From Aerococcaceae bacterium DSM 111021 (GTDB lineage Bacteria > Bacillota > Bacilli > Lactobacillales > Aerococcaceae): 64,000 nucleotides of DNA. Numbering within the stretch: position 1 is the first letter of the stretch; each line of letters begins with the position of its first letter. Under the pieces are notes generated by a model. That model saw only the letters and a list, made by a program, of their open reading frames with translations, searched no databases and had not been told where the DNA came from. The translations under genes were made by a program, and so were the position numbers. Below, one piece after another: positions 34,804-43,778 of this stretch. Location: assembly GCA_020112395.1 (NCBI GenBank), contig JACCEK010000001.1, positions 1,054,001 through 1,118,000 on the forward strand, written 5' to 3'.

Positions 34804-35170
34804 AATTATTCGAGATACTGGCTGGATTGGTATGGGGTCAGGTTTAAGCATCAAAATGAATGGTGCTTCAGTTGGGAAAGTTGCTCATAAAAGTATTTTA
34901 AATATTGATGTACCTAGCGGTAACGTTCAATTACAAGCTTCTCAATTTGGAGCTCGGAGCAATAAAATTCATGCTTCAGATGGGGATACTGTGAAGTTAA
35001 CCGCAACAACTTGGAGTAAGTATAGCTTAGTTGGAATCATACTGTTTATGCTACTCTCAAGTTCCATACCCTCAACTCATTGGCTCCGATTTATAGCTAT
35101 TTTCGCCATGATTGGCTACGCGATTAGCCATTTGATTATCCCCGGTTTTCATTACCGGTTAAGCAAATAA
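34793..35170 (+). CDS. Membrane protein of unknown function, tandem copy 2
   Basis: The 125-residue paralogue of the preceding gene overlaps it by 11 bases, with AGGAGG ahead of the ATG. It has the same two blocks (GWIGMGSGLSIKMNG and RSNKIHASDGDTV), then two membrane helices (about 78-93 and 98-117), and a C-terminal FHYRL matching SLYRI of copy 1. Translational coupling and shared topology suggest the two proteins form a heteromeric complex. Function is unknown. Confidence 0.72.
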   Translation: MTIKIIRDTGWIGMGSGLSIKMNGASVGKVAHKSILNIDVPSGNVQLQASQFGARSNKIHASDGDTVKLTATTWSKYSLVGIILFMLLSSSIPSTHWLRFIAIFAMIGYAISHLIIPGFHYRLSK

Positions 35171-35178
35171 ATATTATA

Positions 35179-35213
35179 GCCACCAACACTAAAGTTTGGT
35201 GGTTTTTGTTTTG
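35179..35213 (+). terminator. Terminator of the tandem membrane genes
   Basis: CCACCAA...TTGGTGG is followed by TTTTTGTTTT, 10 bases past the stop of copy 2. Confidence 0.85.
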
Positions 35214-35230
35214 TCGTAAACTATACTTAC

Positions 35231-35281
35231 ATTAGCAGAAAACGTTCCACCACAATGACCAAACCTTTTCGATGGAATAAG
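35231..35281 (+). repeat. Degenerate dispersed intergenic repeat, copy 2
   Basis: This aligns with 4534-4585 at 38 of 52 positions by eye. Shorter matches to its CCACCACAATGACC core occur at 50050-50063 and near 40952 and 41102, all intergenic. Confidence 0.45.
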
Positions 35282-35330
35282 TAATTCATTTCCTCTATGA
35301 CACATCAAACTTCATTTCTCAACACCACTT

Positions 35331-35375
35331 CAATAAAAAAAGCACCTAGACTTATTGTCTGGTGCTTTTTTATTG
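35331..35375 (-). terminator. mtl operon terminator (bidirectional)
   Basis: CAATAAAAAAAGCACCTAGAC is mirrored by GTCTGGTGCTTTTTTATTG around a short loop. A-run and T-run flank the stem, so it works in both directions between mtlD and the convergent membrane genes. Confidence 0.9.
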
Positions 35376-35383
35376 AAATAATA

Positions 35384-36532
35384 TTATTTACTTAAATTTG
35401 CTTCCACTGCCACAATACGGTTTAAGATAATCTCATCGTTAATTTCTGTAACAGTACGGGCTACTTGCTCAATCGACTGCTCTTTCAACATCGCTTGTAG
35501 ATGTTCACTTTCTTTGTCCTCTGGATTATCGTAGTGAAAAATCATGCCGACAACATCAATTAAGTTTTGGTACTCTAAGTCACGTTCTTTTGCTTCGCGA
35601 ATTGGACGAATGAATCGTTCATTAGGTCCTAATTTGCGGATAGGCGTTCTAGCCACACGTGTTACGTCATCTGAAATATGCGGATTTTCAAAACGTCCAA
35701 CAATCTTTTGAGCATATTGTTCATGTTCTTTCGCATCGAAGTCCCATTTATTAATTAATAATGCACCTGTTTCTTTAAGTACATTTTGTAATAAGTTTAA
35801 AATGCGCTCATCACTAATTGCTTCGTCAATTGTTTTGTAACCATAGAAAGCCCCGGCATATGCAACCGTCGCATGCCCCGTATTAACAGAGAATAACTTA
35901 CGTTCGATAAAGGGTTCTAAATCTTCAACGTAATGCACGCCTTCTAAACGGATACCTTTAGCTTTAGAAGCTGTCGTATCAATAACCCATTCTCTAAATG
36001 GCTCAACTGAAACAAATAATGGATCTTCATGGTGTTGATCAGGTACGATACGGTCAACTGCTGCATTAGGGAAACCAACGTATTTCTCAACATAAGCCGA
36101 ATTATCTTCAGTTAAAAACGTTTCAACCTTCTCGCGTAAGAAGTCAGAGCCACCAATCATATTCTCGCACGCGATAATATCAATCCCTTCGGTAATATTT
36201 GCCGCTTGACGCGCTTGAATCCCTTGAGCGATCAATTCTGCGATATATGGTAAAACATTGGGTCCGATAGCTGTTGTTACTAGATTCGCTGAAGCGATCG
36301 CTTCGACGACTGCTTCAGGTTCTGTTCCGTTATTCAACCCATCAACGTTATCAATGTGAATTGTTTCTCCATCTTTGGCTGCGTATGCTATATCATACTC
36401 TTTACGCTCTTTTAAGGCATTGATGATTGATTCATTAATATCAACAAAATCAATGTGAAAACCATTTTTTGATAAGATTTCTCCGATAAAACCGCGGCCA
36501 ATATTTCCTGCTCCAAAATGAACTGCTTTCAT
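35384..36532 (-). CDS. mtlD: Mannitol-1-phosphate 5-dehydrogenase
   Basis: Oxidises mannitol-1-phosphate to fructose-6-phosphate with NAD+. The 382-residue protein starts with the NAD-binding loop [20 protein letters not shown]. It has the central catalytic region [11 protein letters not shown] and [20 protein letters not shown] with the catalytic lysine. Its ATG overlaps the mtlF stop by one base. It is the last gene of mtlA-mtlR-mtlF-mtlD. Confidence 0.97.
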   Translation of the reverse strand: MKAVHFGAGNIGRGFIGEILSKNGFHIDFVDINESIINALKERKEYDIAYAAKDGETIHIDNVDGLNNGTEPEAVVEAIASANLVTTAIGPNVLPYIAELIAQGIQARQAANITEGIDIIACENMIGGSDFLREKVETFLTEDNSAYVEKYVGFPNAAVDRIVPDQHHEDPLFVSVEPFREWVIDTTASKAKGIRLEGVHYVEDLEPFIERKLFSVNTGHATVAYAGAFYGYKTIDEAISDERILNLLQNVLKETGALLINKWDFDAKEHEQYAQKIVGRFENPHISDDVTRVARTPIRKLGPNERFIRPIREAKERDLEYQNLIDVVGMIFHYDNPEDKESEHLQAMLKEQSIEQVARTVTEINDEIILNRIVAVEANLSK

Positions 36533-36975
36533 TAAACTTCTTCCTCCTCAAACATGGCGATAATTTCTTCAGCTGTATTAGCATTCGCAAGGCGAACAAC
36601 ATTTTCAACATCTGAACAGAATACGGCAATTTTAGATAGTACATCTAAATGTTCATTCCCAACGCCTGCAATACCGAAAATCATCATGGCCATTTTCTCT
36701 TCAGATTCACCGGGTGCAAAGTTTACCCCTTGAGGTACTTGTGCAATCGTAATGCTAGTTGCTTTAACAAATTCTTTTCCTTCGTCTGTTCCGTGTGGAA
36801 TCGCCACAAAGTTCCCCATATGAGTTGTAACAACTTGTTCACGTGCCAACATTGAGTCGATATAACTTTCCTCAACTGAACCATCTTCAACTAATAGTTT
36901 TCCAACCGCTTTTATCGCGTCTTCTTTAGTTGAAAACGACTGATTTAATAATATATTTTTCGTTTTTAACTCCAT
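36532..36975 (-). CDS. mtlF: PTS mannitol EIIA component
   Basis: Carries phosphate from HPr to the mannitol EIIB. The 147-residue protein starts at the ATG at 36975 ([10 protein letters not shown]), which has AAAGGAG eight bases upstream. A more distant ATG at 37017 does not. The phosphorylated histidine is H61 in [13 protein letters not shown] separate EIIA gene is normal for Gram-positive mannitol systems. It sits 13 bases after mtlR and overlaps mtlD by one base. Confidence 0.94.
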   Translation of the reverse strand: MELKTKNILLNQSFSTKEDAIKAVGKLLVEDGSVEESYIDSMLAREQVVTTHMGNFVAIPHGTDEGKEFVKATSITIAQVPQGVNFAPGESEEKMAMMIFGIAGVGNEHLDVLSKIAVFCSDVENVVRLANANTAEEIIAMFEEEEV

Positions 36976-36988
36976 GTTTATCTCTCCT

Positions 36989-39043
36989 TTAGTGTAAATG
37001 TTGCACTTCTCTAACAAAAAGTGAACTGATTAACTGGTATACCTCTTCTTCTGTACCCTGTTCATAAATAACTGTATTGATATCACTTTCAATAATAGAT
37101 GAACTGATCAGCCCTAATAATTGTTGTTGATAGGCGCTCATCTTCTCCGGTGCAATCATTAATAGCATCCGTTTCAATTGAATTTCTTGACCATCCATCC
37201 CTATTAATGCGAAAGGCTGATCTAATTCATAAATACTAAAATAAGGCTGCTTGACCCACTGATTCGAACTATGGAACAACGCAACACTCGACTTGGGAAT
37301 CCCAATCGGTGCTTTTAAATAGCGCTCATTCACCTCGCGGCATACACGGTTAGCATCTAAAATTATATTTTTATCAAGTGAGTTAATAATAAGTTCTAAT
37401 GTTAATTCAACCGTTTCTTGTGATTCAATATGTAACACACTGATTTGATCTAATATTAATTTGGCGTCTTGTAAATAATCATACAACTGGTTGAACTCCA
37501 CGTCTGTTTGGACCGCAACTTGCATATATTTAGACTCACTTTGTCGACTAATTGCTTGAATATCTTTTCGAATGCCTTCAATTTCTTTATCGGTTAAAAG
37601 CGGTGATATCACACGATAATCGCGTTCCATCCCAGATAAATAAATTGTTGATAAGATTAATTGATAATTAGAAAATTCAACATGTTGTAACCTAGATAAT
37701 TGAATCACTGTCACAGAATTAATTTCGGGTAAGTAGCGTTTCAACCGACTTTCTAAAATCTTACCAGTCCCCACACCGCTTGAAGAAACGACAATCGCAT
37801 TTACTTCACGCTGGATACTCGGATGTCTTTCAAGACTTGTCGCAAAGTGTATCACAATATAAGCTTTTTCATCATTGGTCAGCGTATGTCCATCGAACAC
37901 TTCATCCCAAGCCATATCTAAAGCGACGGCTAAGTTTGGATATTCTTCATTGATACGTTTTAATACGGGAGTATCTAGTTTGTAATCCAGCAAAACTGGG
38001 CGCTTTAAAGTTGCCTGAATATGAGCAACTAAATCATAAAATAAACTATCATCATATCGGAAATCATTCCCAGTGTGCTCTGTAACAACTCTTATGAGCT
38101 CTTTGACTTGATAAGTCAACTGCGAGTCAAAGGTTTCAAAAAAGATACTTTGACTTGTCTTATAATTCAACCCCTCAAGTTGCAAAGCAATAAAGTGTCG
38201 TTCATCCAAATCAATCGCAAGTGCGATTTTTGATGATATATAACCTAAAATCTCATGCGCTAAATAGATAATCTCTTGGGAGATAGCTTTAGCTGGAATA
38301 GGTTCGTTGATTAAATGCCCCGCTTGAATCCGATCAATCGTCATCGCAATCATGATAATCACATGTTGTAATTGATTATCTGTCACCTTACTAAATTGGT
38401 GGCTTGAATCATGATTAATTGACTCATTCGCATAATATAATGAGTCTGGTGAGAGTATTGATAGAAAATAATCATTAAATTTACTATCTCGGTCTTCTTT
38501 TAAACTGTTTAGATATTTAAAAAAATCATAATCTTCAACACTTCCATAAATAAGTCGACTGGCTATCTCACGACGCTTGCGCTCGGTCGCTAAAACGGTT
38601 ATACCTTGGAACTTTATTCGGTCAATGTATACATCAAATCGCTCAAGTTCTTCTTCAACATCGGCTAAGTCACTTTGAATCGTGCTTTGACTAACCATTA
38701 ATTCATCTGCCAAAGCTTCCATTGTCAACTCTTGGCTCAATAAAAGTCTTAATGATACAGCCCGTTGACGTTCTTGAATCGACATCTCGCTTGGATGTTT
38801 GTCTTCAACTTGAAGCCTCAGTGAATGAATATTGTCTTGTTCGCCTTCTAATTGATAACCGATTCCCCTCTGATTAATAATAGAAACGTTAGAATGGGCT
38901 AAAGTTTCTTCCAGAGTCGATAATTCACGATACACAGTCCGACGGCTTACATCTAGTAAGTCCGTCAATTCCCTTACCTTTACACCGCTTGGTGCATCCA
39001 GCAAAATTGACAATATGTGTCTTTCTCGATCTGTTAAGAACAT
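36989..39043 (-). CDS. mtlR: Mannitol operon transcriptional activator MtlR
   Basis: PRD-containing activator controlled by PTS phosphorylation. The 684-residue protein has two N-terminal helix-turn-helix domains (about 1-60 and 85-140; the first begins LTDRERHILSILLDAPSGVK). PRD1 and PRD2 follow (about 190-400). Then comes an EIIB-like domain (about 405-500, with the cysteine position replaced: VVSSSGVGTGKI), and a C-terminal EIIA-like domain (about 540-684, FHSSNQWVKQPYF). The order matches MtlR of Firmicutes. It lies between mtlA and mtlF. An operator resembling the MtlR site is upstream of mtlA. Confidence 0.92.
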   Translation of the reverse strand: MFLTDRERHILSILLDAPSGVKVRELTDLLDVSRRTVYRELSTLEETLAHSNVSIINQRGIGYQLEGEQDNIHSLRLQVEDKHPSEMSIQERQRAVSLRLLLSQELTMEALADELMVSQSTIQSDLADVEEELERFDVYIDRIKFQGITVLATERKRREIASRLIYGSVEDYDFFKYLNSLKEDRDSKFNDYFLSILSPDSLYYANESINHDSSHQFSKVTDNQLQHVIIMIAMTIDRIQAGHLINEPIPAKAISQEIIYLAHEILGYISSKIALAIDLDERHFIALQLEGLNYKTSQSIFFETFDSQLTYQVKELIRVVTEHTGNDFRYDDSLFYDLVAHIQATLKRPVLLDYKLDTPVLKRINEEYPNLAVALDMAWDEVFDGHTLTNDEKAYIVIHFATSLERHPSIQREVNAIVVSSSGVGTGKILESRLKRYLPEINSVTVIQLSRLQHVEFSNYQLILSTIYLSGMERDYRVISPLLTDKEIEGIRKDIQAISRQSESKYMQVAVQTDVEFNQLYDYLQDAKLILDQISVLHIESQETVELTLELIINSLDKNIILDANRVCREVNERYLKAPIGIPKSSVALFHSSNQWVKQPYFSIYELDQPFALIGMDGQEIQLKRMLLMIAPEKMSAYQQQLLGLISSSIIESDINTVIYEQGTEEEVYQLISSLFVREVQHLH

Positions 39044-39069
39044 TTCACCCCTCCTAACGTTAGTGTTTT

Positions 39070-40842
39070 TTAATTAAAATATTCAATTAACTGGTTGTAA
39101 TGACTCTCATCTAATAGTTTATCATAAGACTCAACCATGACGTTAGCATATTGCTGACGAACTTTCTCTCCAACTTCCGGTGTTGCGATTACAAGTATTG
39201 ACGCATCATTCGTTAATGCTGTAATATCTTTCGCTTCAACTGGAATTGTGATTCCTTTTTTCGTGAAGTGATTACGTAATTGTGACGCTGCCATTGTACT
39301 CGCTCCAACTTTACCGTCGTAAGCGACAACAACTTGTTTCACTGCACTGTAATCAGCTACTACTGGAGCCGGAGCCACTTTTTCAGGCTCATTTGTTGCC
39401 ACAGACTCGTCTGATTTTTTATACATGTCATTTAAAATCTCATCATAACGGTCTCCATCTAAGAAGTTCTCAACTGATAAATGAGTCGATGATGGTGATT
39501 GTTTACGCGCACGATTCGTTAACTCTTCTTGAGTAATGACTAATGTATTGGAATCGTTTGTTAAGTTATTAATCGCTGAATTCGTTACTTTAATATCAAT
39601 CCCTTGCGATTTCACTTTCTTACGAAGTAATGATGCTCCCATTGCACTCGATCCCATTCCGGCATCACATGCAAAGATAATTTGATCAATATCTTCAAAA
39701 GATGGTGCCGAATCTGATAATTCCTCAGCGTCTGTTGTTAGGCCTTTTGAAGAAGCTTTTGCTGCTTGAGTTGCTGCAACTTGCTCATCAAATGTATCAT
39801 CTACACCGGCTTTGCGGTCGGATTTAATAATAATCCCTGCAATTAAGAATGACACAATGGTCGATGCTAACACACCAGCATATACACCTAAGTGACTACC
39901 TTGAGCTGTCATTGCTGTAATAGCAACAATCGAACCTGGTGACGCTGCACCTGTAAGTCCTACATCAAATAAAGAGAATACGAATGTACCTGTCATCCCA
40001 CCAGCAATCGCTGCTAAGAATAATAGAGGTTTCATCATAACGTATGGGAAGTAAATCTCATGTATACCACCTAAGAAGTGAATGATTGCTGCACCAGGTG
40101 CAGATCCTTTTGCTGACCCTTTACCAAAGAACATGAAGGCTAGTAATACACCAAGTCCTGGCCCAGGGTTTGTTTCTAATAAGTATAGAATTGACTTACC
40201 AGCTTCAGCTACTTGCTCAGAACCTAGTGGTGTAAAGATACCGTGGTTAAGCGCGTTGTTTAAGAATAATACTTTCGCTGGTTCAATTAGTATATTTGCT
40301 AATGGTAATAAGCCTGCTTCAACTAAGGTTTCAACCCCAACCCCAATAATTGACGTTAAGCTTGCGACAACTGGCCCTACAATAACGAATGCCAATAGTG
40401 CTAAGGCAAATCCGATTAACCCAGATGAGAAGTTGTTAACTAACATCTCGAATCCTGATGGAATCTTATCTTGGAATTTCTCATCGAATTTCTTGATTAG
40501 CCAACCACCAAGTGGCCCCATCATCATTGCACCAATAAACATTGTGACATCTGATCCGACAATTGCACCAATCGTTGCAATCGCACCTACAACCGCTCCA
40601 CGTTCACCATGCACCATCTTACCACCTGTATAACCAATTAAGATTGGTAGTAAGTAAGTTAACATCGGCCCTACAATGCCTGCAAAATCTTCATTTGGAA
40701 AATACCCATCTGGAATGAATAGGGCAGTAAGAACCCCCCACGCAATAAATGCCCCAATATTAGGCATAACCATACTACTTAAGTAACTACCTAGTTTCTG
40801 GACTTTTGCTTTCAGTCCTACATTATTTTTTGTATTATCCAC
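39070..40842 (-). CDS. mtlA: PTS mannitol EIICB component with an extra EIIB-like domain
   Basis: Imports and phosphorylates mannitol. The 590-residue protein has a membrane EIIC domain (about 1-345, with the NNALNHGIFTPLG and IHFLGGIHEIYFPYVMMKP motifs). The EIIB domain has its phosphorylated cysteine C392 in FACDAGMGSSAMGASLLRKK. After a linker rich in Ser/Glu/Pro (about 465-495), a second EIIB-like domain (about 500-590) follows. It aligns to the first as VAYDGKVGASTMAASQLRNH, with Tyr508 where the cysteine should be. A normal EIICB ends after one EIIB, at roughly 470-480 residues. The second copy cannot accept phosphate and may be regulatory. Confidence 0.93.
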   Translation of the reverse strand: MDNTKNNVGLKAKVQKLGSYLSSMVMPNIGAFIAWGVLTALFIPDGYFPNEDFAGIVGPMLTYLLPILIGYTGGKMVHGERGAVVGAIATIGAIVGSDVTMFIGAMMMGPLGGWLIKKFDEKFQDKIPSGFEMLVNNFSSGLIGFALALLAFVIVGPVVASLTSIIGVGVETLVEAGLLPLANILIEPAKVLFLNNALNHGIFTPLGSEQVAEAGKSILYLLETNPGPGLGVLLAFMFFGKGSAKGSAPGAAIIHFLGGIHEIYFPYVMMKPLLFLAAIAGGMTGTFVFSLFDVGLTGAASPGSIVAITAMTAQGSHLGVYAGVLASTIVSFLIAGIIIKSDRKAGVDDTFDEQVAATQAAKASSKGLTTDAEELSDSAPSFEDIDQIIFACDAGMGSSAMGASLLRKKVKSQGIDIKVTNSAINNLTNDSNTLVITQEELTNRARKQSPSSTHLSVENFLDGDRYDEILNDMYKKSDESVATNEPEKVAPAPVVADYSAVKQVVVAYDGKVGASTMAASQLRNHFTKKGITIPVEAKDITALTNDASILVIATPEVGEKVRQQYANVMVESYDKLLDESHYNQLIEYFN

Positions 40843-40879
40843 AACGACGCCTCCTCTTTTTTATTTATATTCTATTATC

Positions 40880-40908
40880 ATCATATAGTGTTTTTGGTAA
40901 CGCTTCAA
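40880..40908 (-). promoter_or_regulatory. mtlA promoter with overlapping palindrome (cre-like)
   Basis: The -35 TTGAAG (40908-40903), a 17-bp spacer and the -10 TATGAT (40885-40880) lie about 40 bp before the mtlA ATG. The -35 is inside TTGGTAACGCTTCAA (40894-40908), a LacI-family-like palindrome that only partly fits the CcpA cre consensus. Confidence 0.65.
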
Positions 40909-40927
40909 TAGTTGGCAATCAGTAAGT

Positions 40928-40949
40928 TTGGCACACTTCTTTGTGACAG
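40928..40949 (-). promoter_or_regulatory. Candidate MtlR operator
   Basis: TTGGCACA-6-TGTGACAG resembles the MtlR operator known from Bacillus/Geobacillus (TTGNCACA-4-TGTGNCAA), apart from a spacer longer by two. It lies 20 bp upstream of the mtlA -35, the position expected for an activator. Confidence 0.65.
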
Positions 40950-41233
40950 TGCCACCGCAATAACACTGAAAGTATTATAGGGTGCATGTAAATAGTTTGT
41001 GAATGTTTAATTCAGTAATGGTAGGTTGATCGAATTACTTTATGCAGATGGGGTGATAATCTTTGGAAGATGATTTATTGATAGATTACAGGTCGTCATA
41101 ATTCCCACAATAACCCGTAGAGGAACCTAGTCACCATACCATTTTCCATATGACTGGTACCCTTCATACATGCTTTTCGCAGTCAGATTCACAACAATCC
41201 AATGAGTCATTTATTCGCACGATACAATCATCC
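40950..41233. other. mtlA upstream gene-free stretch
   Basis: No gene is visible. Its composition is less AT-rich than the neighbouring gaps. Two short stretches (about 40952-40966 and 41099-41112) resemble the core of the dispersed repeat. Nothing else is recognised. Confidence 0.45.
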
Positions 41234-41264
41234 ATAAAAAAACCAAACTCCAAAGAGTTTGGTT
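41234..41264 (-). terminator. Zinc ABC operon terminator
   Basis: On the minus strand AACCAAACTC-4-GAGTTTGGTT is followed by seven T, 9 bases past the permease stop. Confidence 0.88.
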
Positions 41265-41272
41265 TAATCGTG

Positions 41273-42106
41273 TTAATCTTGATTATATTGTTTTCGTTTG
41301 CGTAATGTCATAAAGTAAGTTGCTAATGATACGATAGTAAATATGAAGATAAAAGCTAATGTAATCGACGCACCAGGAGGTGTGTCGTACTCGTAGCTAG
41401 CAAAGATTCCGGCAAAGATTCCGATTAGATTGATAATAATTCCAATAACAATTGTTTTTCCAAAGCTATTGGATATTTTAATTGCTGTAGCAGATGGGAT
41501 AACAACTAGAGCAGATACGAGTAACGCTCCGACGATTGGCATCATGATGCTAATTGCAACCCCAGTGAATACTGAAAAGACAATTGAAATAAATCGCACT
41601 GGTAAACCACTCGTATAAGCAGTCGCCTCATCATAACTCATGACATACAATGTCCGTCTGAATATTAAATAAAGTAAGACAATTACGATGGATAATATAA
41701 CTAAAATAGTCACTTCGCGAGGTGATATTAATAGAATTGAACCAAATAAATATTGATCTATTTGAAAATTACCCGAGTTCGAATTTAAACTTACCAAGAC
41801 TAAGGCGATGGCCATCCCCGCTGACATCATGATTGCGACAGATATTTCCGAGAATGTACTATAGATTGTTCGTAAATATTCTATAATAATAGACGCACCT
41901 ATAACAAATAATAAAGTCGAAAGTGTTGGATCTGTTTGAAGGAACATTCCTAGAGCCACACCGGCTAAAGAAATATGAGATAAAGTATCAGCCAATAAAG
42001 ACTGTCTGCGTAAAATTAATAATAAGCCAATAATGGGTGTTATAAATGAAATCGCAACGCCGGCAATTAATGCACGTTGGATGAAGTCATACTGAAGCAA
42101 CTCCAT
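41273..42106 (-). CDS. adcB: Zinc ABC transporter permease (AdcB/ZnuB type)
   Basis: The 277-residue membrane subunit of an ABC-3 family metal importer has about eight helices. The family loop RRQSLLADTLSHISLAGVALG is near the N-terminus, and ALLVSALVVIPSATA later. Its ATG has GGAGG seven bases upstream and lies 40 bases inside the end of the ATPase gene. Zinc rather than manganese is suggested by the His-rich binding protein and the Zur-like box. Confidence 0.88.
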   Translation of the reverse strand: MELLQYDFIQRALIAGVAISFITPIIGLLLILRRQSLLADTLSHISLAGVALGMFLQTDPTLSTLLFVIGASIIIEYLRTIYSTFSEISVAIMMSAGMAIALVLVSLNSNSGNFQIDQYLFGSILLISPREVTILVILSIVIVLLYLIFRRTLYVMSYDEATAYTSGLPVRFISIVFSVFTGVAISIMMPIVGALLVSALVVIPSATAIKISNSFGKTIVIGIIINLIGIFAGIFASYEYDTPPGASITLAFIFIFTIVSLATYFMTLRKRKQYNQD

Positions 42107-42759
42107 GGTGTTCCCTCCTCTCTGACAAGGCGAATCTCACGGTCAAATAAGCCTTCTAACTCATTATCTGCGTGAGTTACCATCAGAATTGCTTTTCCGT
42201 GAGCTTTAGATGTATGGTGAAGTAATTCATAGAATGATTTTCTCGACGCCACATCCATACCCGTCGTTGGTTCATCAAAGACAAAAAAGTCTGGGTCCAT
42301 AGCAAACGTACGTGCTAAGTTAATCCGTTGCTTTTGACCCCCTGATAATTCTCCGACCTTGCGGTCTCTCAAGTGATCCATCCCTACTGACTTCAAAGCT
42401 CTGTCCACATGTTCATAATCCGTTGTATCTAATTTCTTGAACCAACGACCTTTAGGATAGCGTCCTGATTCAACAAGTTTTTGAACAGTACTCGGAAAAC
42501 CTGCATTAAATGACGTCACATTTTGCGGAACATACCCAACAGAGAGTTTCTCACCATGTTGGTTTAATTTCGCATAAATAACTCTTCCTGTTGCTGGTTT
42601 TAAAAGCCCTAGCACATTTTTTATTAAAGTTGATTTTGCTGCACCATTTTCTCCAGTTAAGATAACAAACTCACCGGGTTCAATGGCAAAGCTAATATTA
42701 TTTAGCACTTTCTCATCATCATAGTAAAATGATAAGTCATGCACTTCTAATAAAGACAT
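42067..42759 (-). CDS. adcC: Zinc ABC transporter ATP-binding protein (AdcC/ZnuC type)
   Basis: ATPase of the zinc importer; 230 residues from the ATG at 42759 (MSLLEVHDL), preceded by AAAGGTG. Walker A is GENGAAKST, where the usual glycine before Lys is Ala. The signature is LSGGQKQR, and Walker B is DFFVFDEPTTG. The last 20 residues (REEGTPWSCFSMTSS...) are unlike the rest because this part is read in a second frame over the start of the permease gene. Confidence 0.9.
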   Translation of the reverse strand: MSLLEVHDLSFYYDDEKVLNNISFAIEPGEFVILTGENGAAKSTLIKNVLGLLKPATGRVIYAKLNQHGEKLSVGYVPQNVTSFNAGFPSTVQKLVESGRYPKGRWFKKLDTTDYEHVDRALKSVGMDHLRDRKVGELSGGQKQRINLARTFAMDPDFFVFDEPTTGMDVASRKSFYELLHHTSKAHGKAILMVTHADNELEGLFDREIRLVREEGTPWSCFSMTSSNVH

Positions 42760-42787
42760 AATTGTTACACCTTTCTTCCAATTCACA

Positions 42788-43741
42788 TTATTTCGTTAAT
42801 TGAGCTAAATTCTCTCTCATTATACTAAAATAATCTTCGCCTTGCTCAAGTTCTTCGTTTGAGATGAATTCTAATGTTCGCAGTGGTCGCATTTGCACAC
42901 CGGTAGCATGGCTAACGGTTTCTGAGATATTCGTTGACGTCGTTGGATCTACGTAGATGACTTGGACATTATTTTCTTTTACAAAATCCGTCATTTCAGC
43001 AAGTACTTTAGCACTTGGCTCTGCGTTATTCGCTAATCCTGTGATAGCCAATTGTTCCAAATCATAGGCATGGGCTAAGTATCCAAACGCTTCATGTTGG
43101 ACAACAATCGTTCGATCCTCTAACTCAGATAATCCAACATTAAATTCTTCATCTAAGGTAATTAACTCTTCAATTAATTGTTGTGCGTTTTCTTGATAGA
43201 TTGACTCATTGCTTGGGTCTAATTCAATCAATGCATCCCTAACATTCTCTGCTTGTAGCGAGTAAAACTTTGGATCCAACCAAGTATGCGGATCATAATC
43301 GTGTGAATGACCTTCTTCATGATCGTGGTCATGATCGTGGTCTTCTTCATGATTAGGCTCTTCCTCTTCGTGATCATGATTGTGATCACCAGATAATAAC
43401 TCTATACCTTCTGTTGATTGAATTACTTGAGTTCCTTCTTGGTCTACAATACTTAACAAATCACTTACAAAAAATTCCATCTCATCATCTTGATAGATAA
43501 ACAAGTCGGCTTCTTGCACGGCAACAGCATCTTTAGCTGTGGATTCATAAGAATGTGCATCTTGGCCACCTTCTAAAAGCATCTCAACATTAACTACGTC
43601 CTCACCAATTCTTTGGGCTAAGTAATAGACAGGGTAAAATGTTGTCATGACTGTTTTTTTGTCTTGTGCATGTATGCCTGCTCCAGGAATAACCATCGCT
43701 ACTGTAATCAAAGTTAATACTAATGTCTTAAAATATTTCAT
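42788..43741 (-). CDS. adcA: Zinc-binding protein of the ABC importer (AdcA/ZnuA type)
   Basis: Captures zinc outside the cell for AdcBC. The 317-residue cluster A-1 binding protein has metal-binding histidines in the block ending SHDYDPHTWLDPKFYSL, in VVQHEAFGYLA, and a conserved Asp in VDPTTSTN. A long His/Asp/Glu loop (HNHDHEEEEPNHEEDHDHDH and on, about 119-150) is typical of zinc rather than manganese proteins. The signal peptide ends IHAQDKK and has no lipobox cysteine, which is unusual for a Gram-positive binding protein. Confidence 0.92.
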   Translation of the reverse strand: MKYFKTLVLTLITVAMVIPGAGIHAQDKKTVMTTFYPVYYLAQRIGEDVVNVEMLLEGGQDAHSYESTAKDAVAVQEADLFIYQDDEMEFFVSDLLSIVDQEGTQVIQSTEGIELLSGDHNHDHEEEEPNHEEDHDHDHDHEEGHSHDYDPHTWLDPKFYSLQAENVRDALIELDPSNESIYQENAQQLIEELITLDEEFNVGLSELEDRTIVVQHEAFGYLAHAYDLEQLAITGLANNAEPSAKVLAEMTDFVKENNVQVIYVDPTTSTNISETVSHATGVQMRPLRTLEFISNEELEQGEDYFSIMRENLAQLTK

Positions 43742-43757
43742 AAATCCATACCTCTCT

Positions 43758-43778
43758 TAAACGTAATTATTACAATTT
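43758..43778 (-). promoter_or_regulatory. Zur-like box before adcA
   Basis: On the minus strand TTGTAATAATTACGT matches the Bacillus Zur box core TCGTAATNATTACGA at 13 of 15 positions. It lies about 20-35 bp before the adcA ATG, over the likely promoter. No AdcR-type TTAACNNGTTAA was seen. Confidence 0.7.

Noticed and set aside
40894-40908. Canonical CcpA cre site before mtlA
   Set aside because: It is palindromic and LacI-family-like, but two to four core positions of the cre consensus fail on either strand. Kept only as cre-like.
40925-40945. Sigma-54 promoter (TGGCAC then TTTG)
   Set aside because: The -12 part does not match TTGC at the right spacing and it would point away from mtlA into a gene-free stretch. 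The inverted repeat fits an MtlR operator better.
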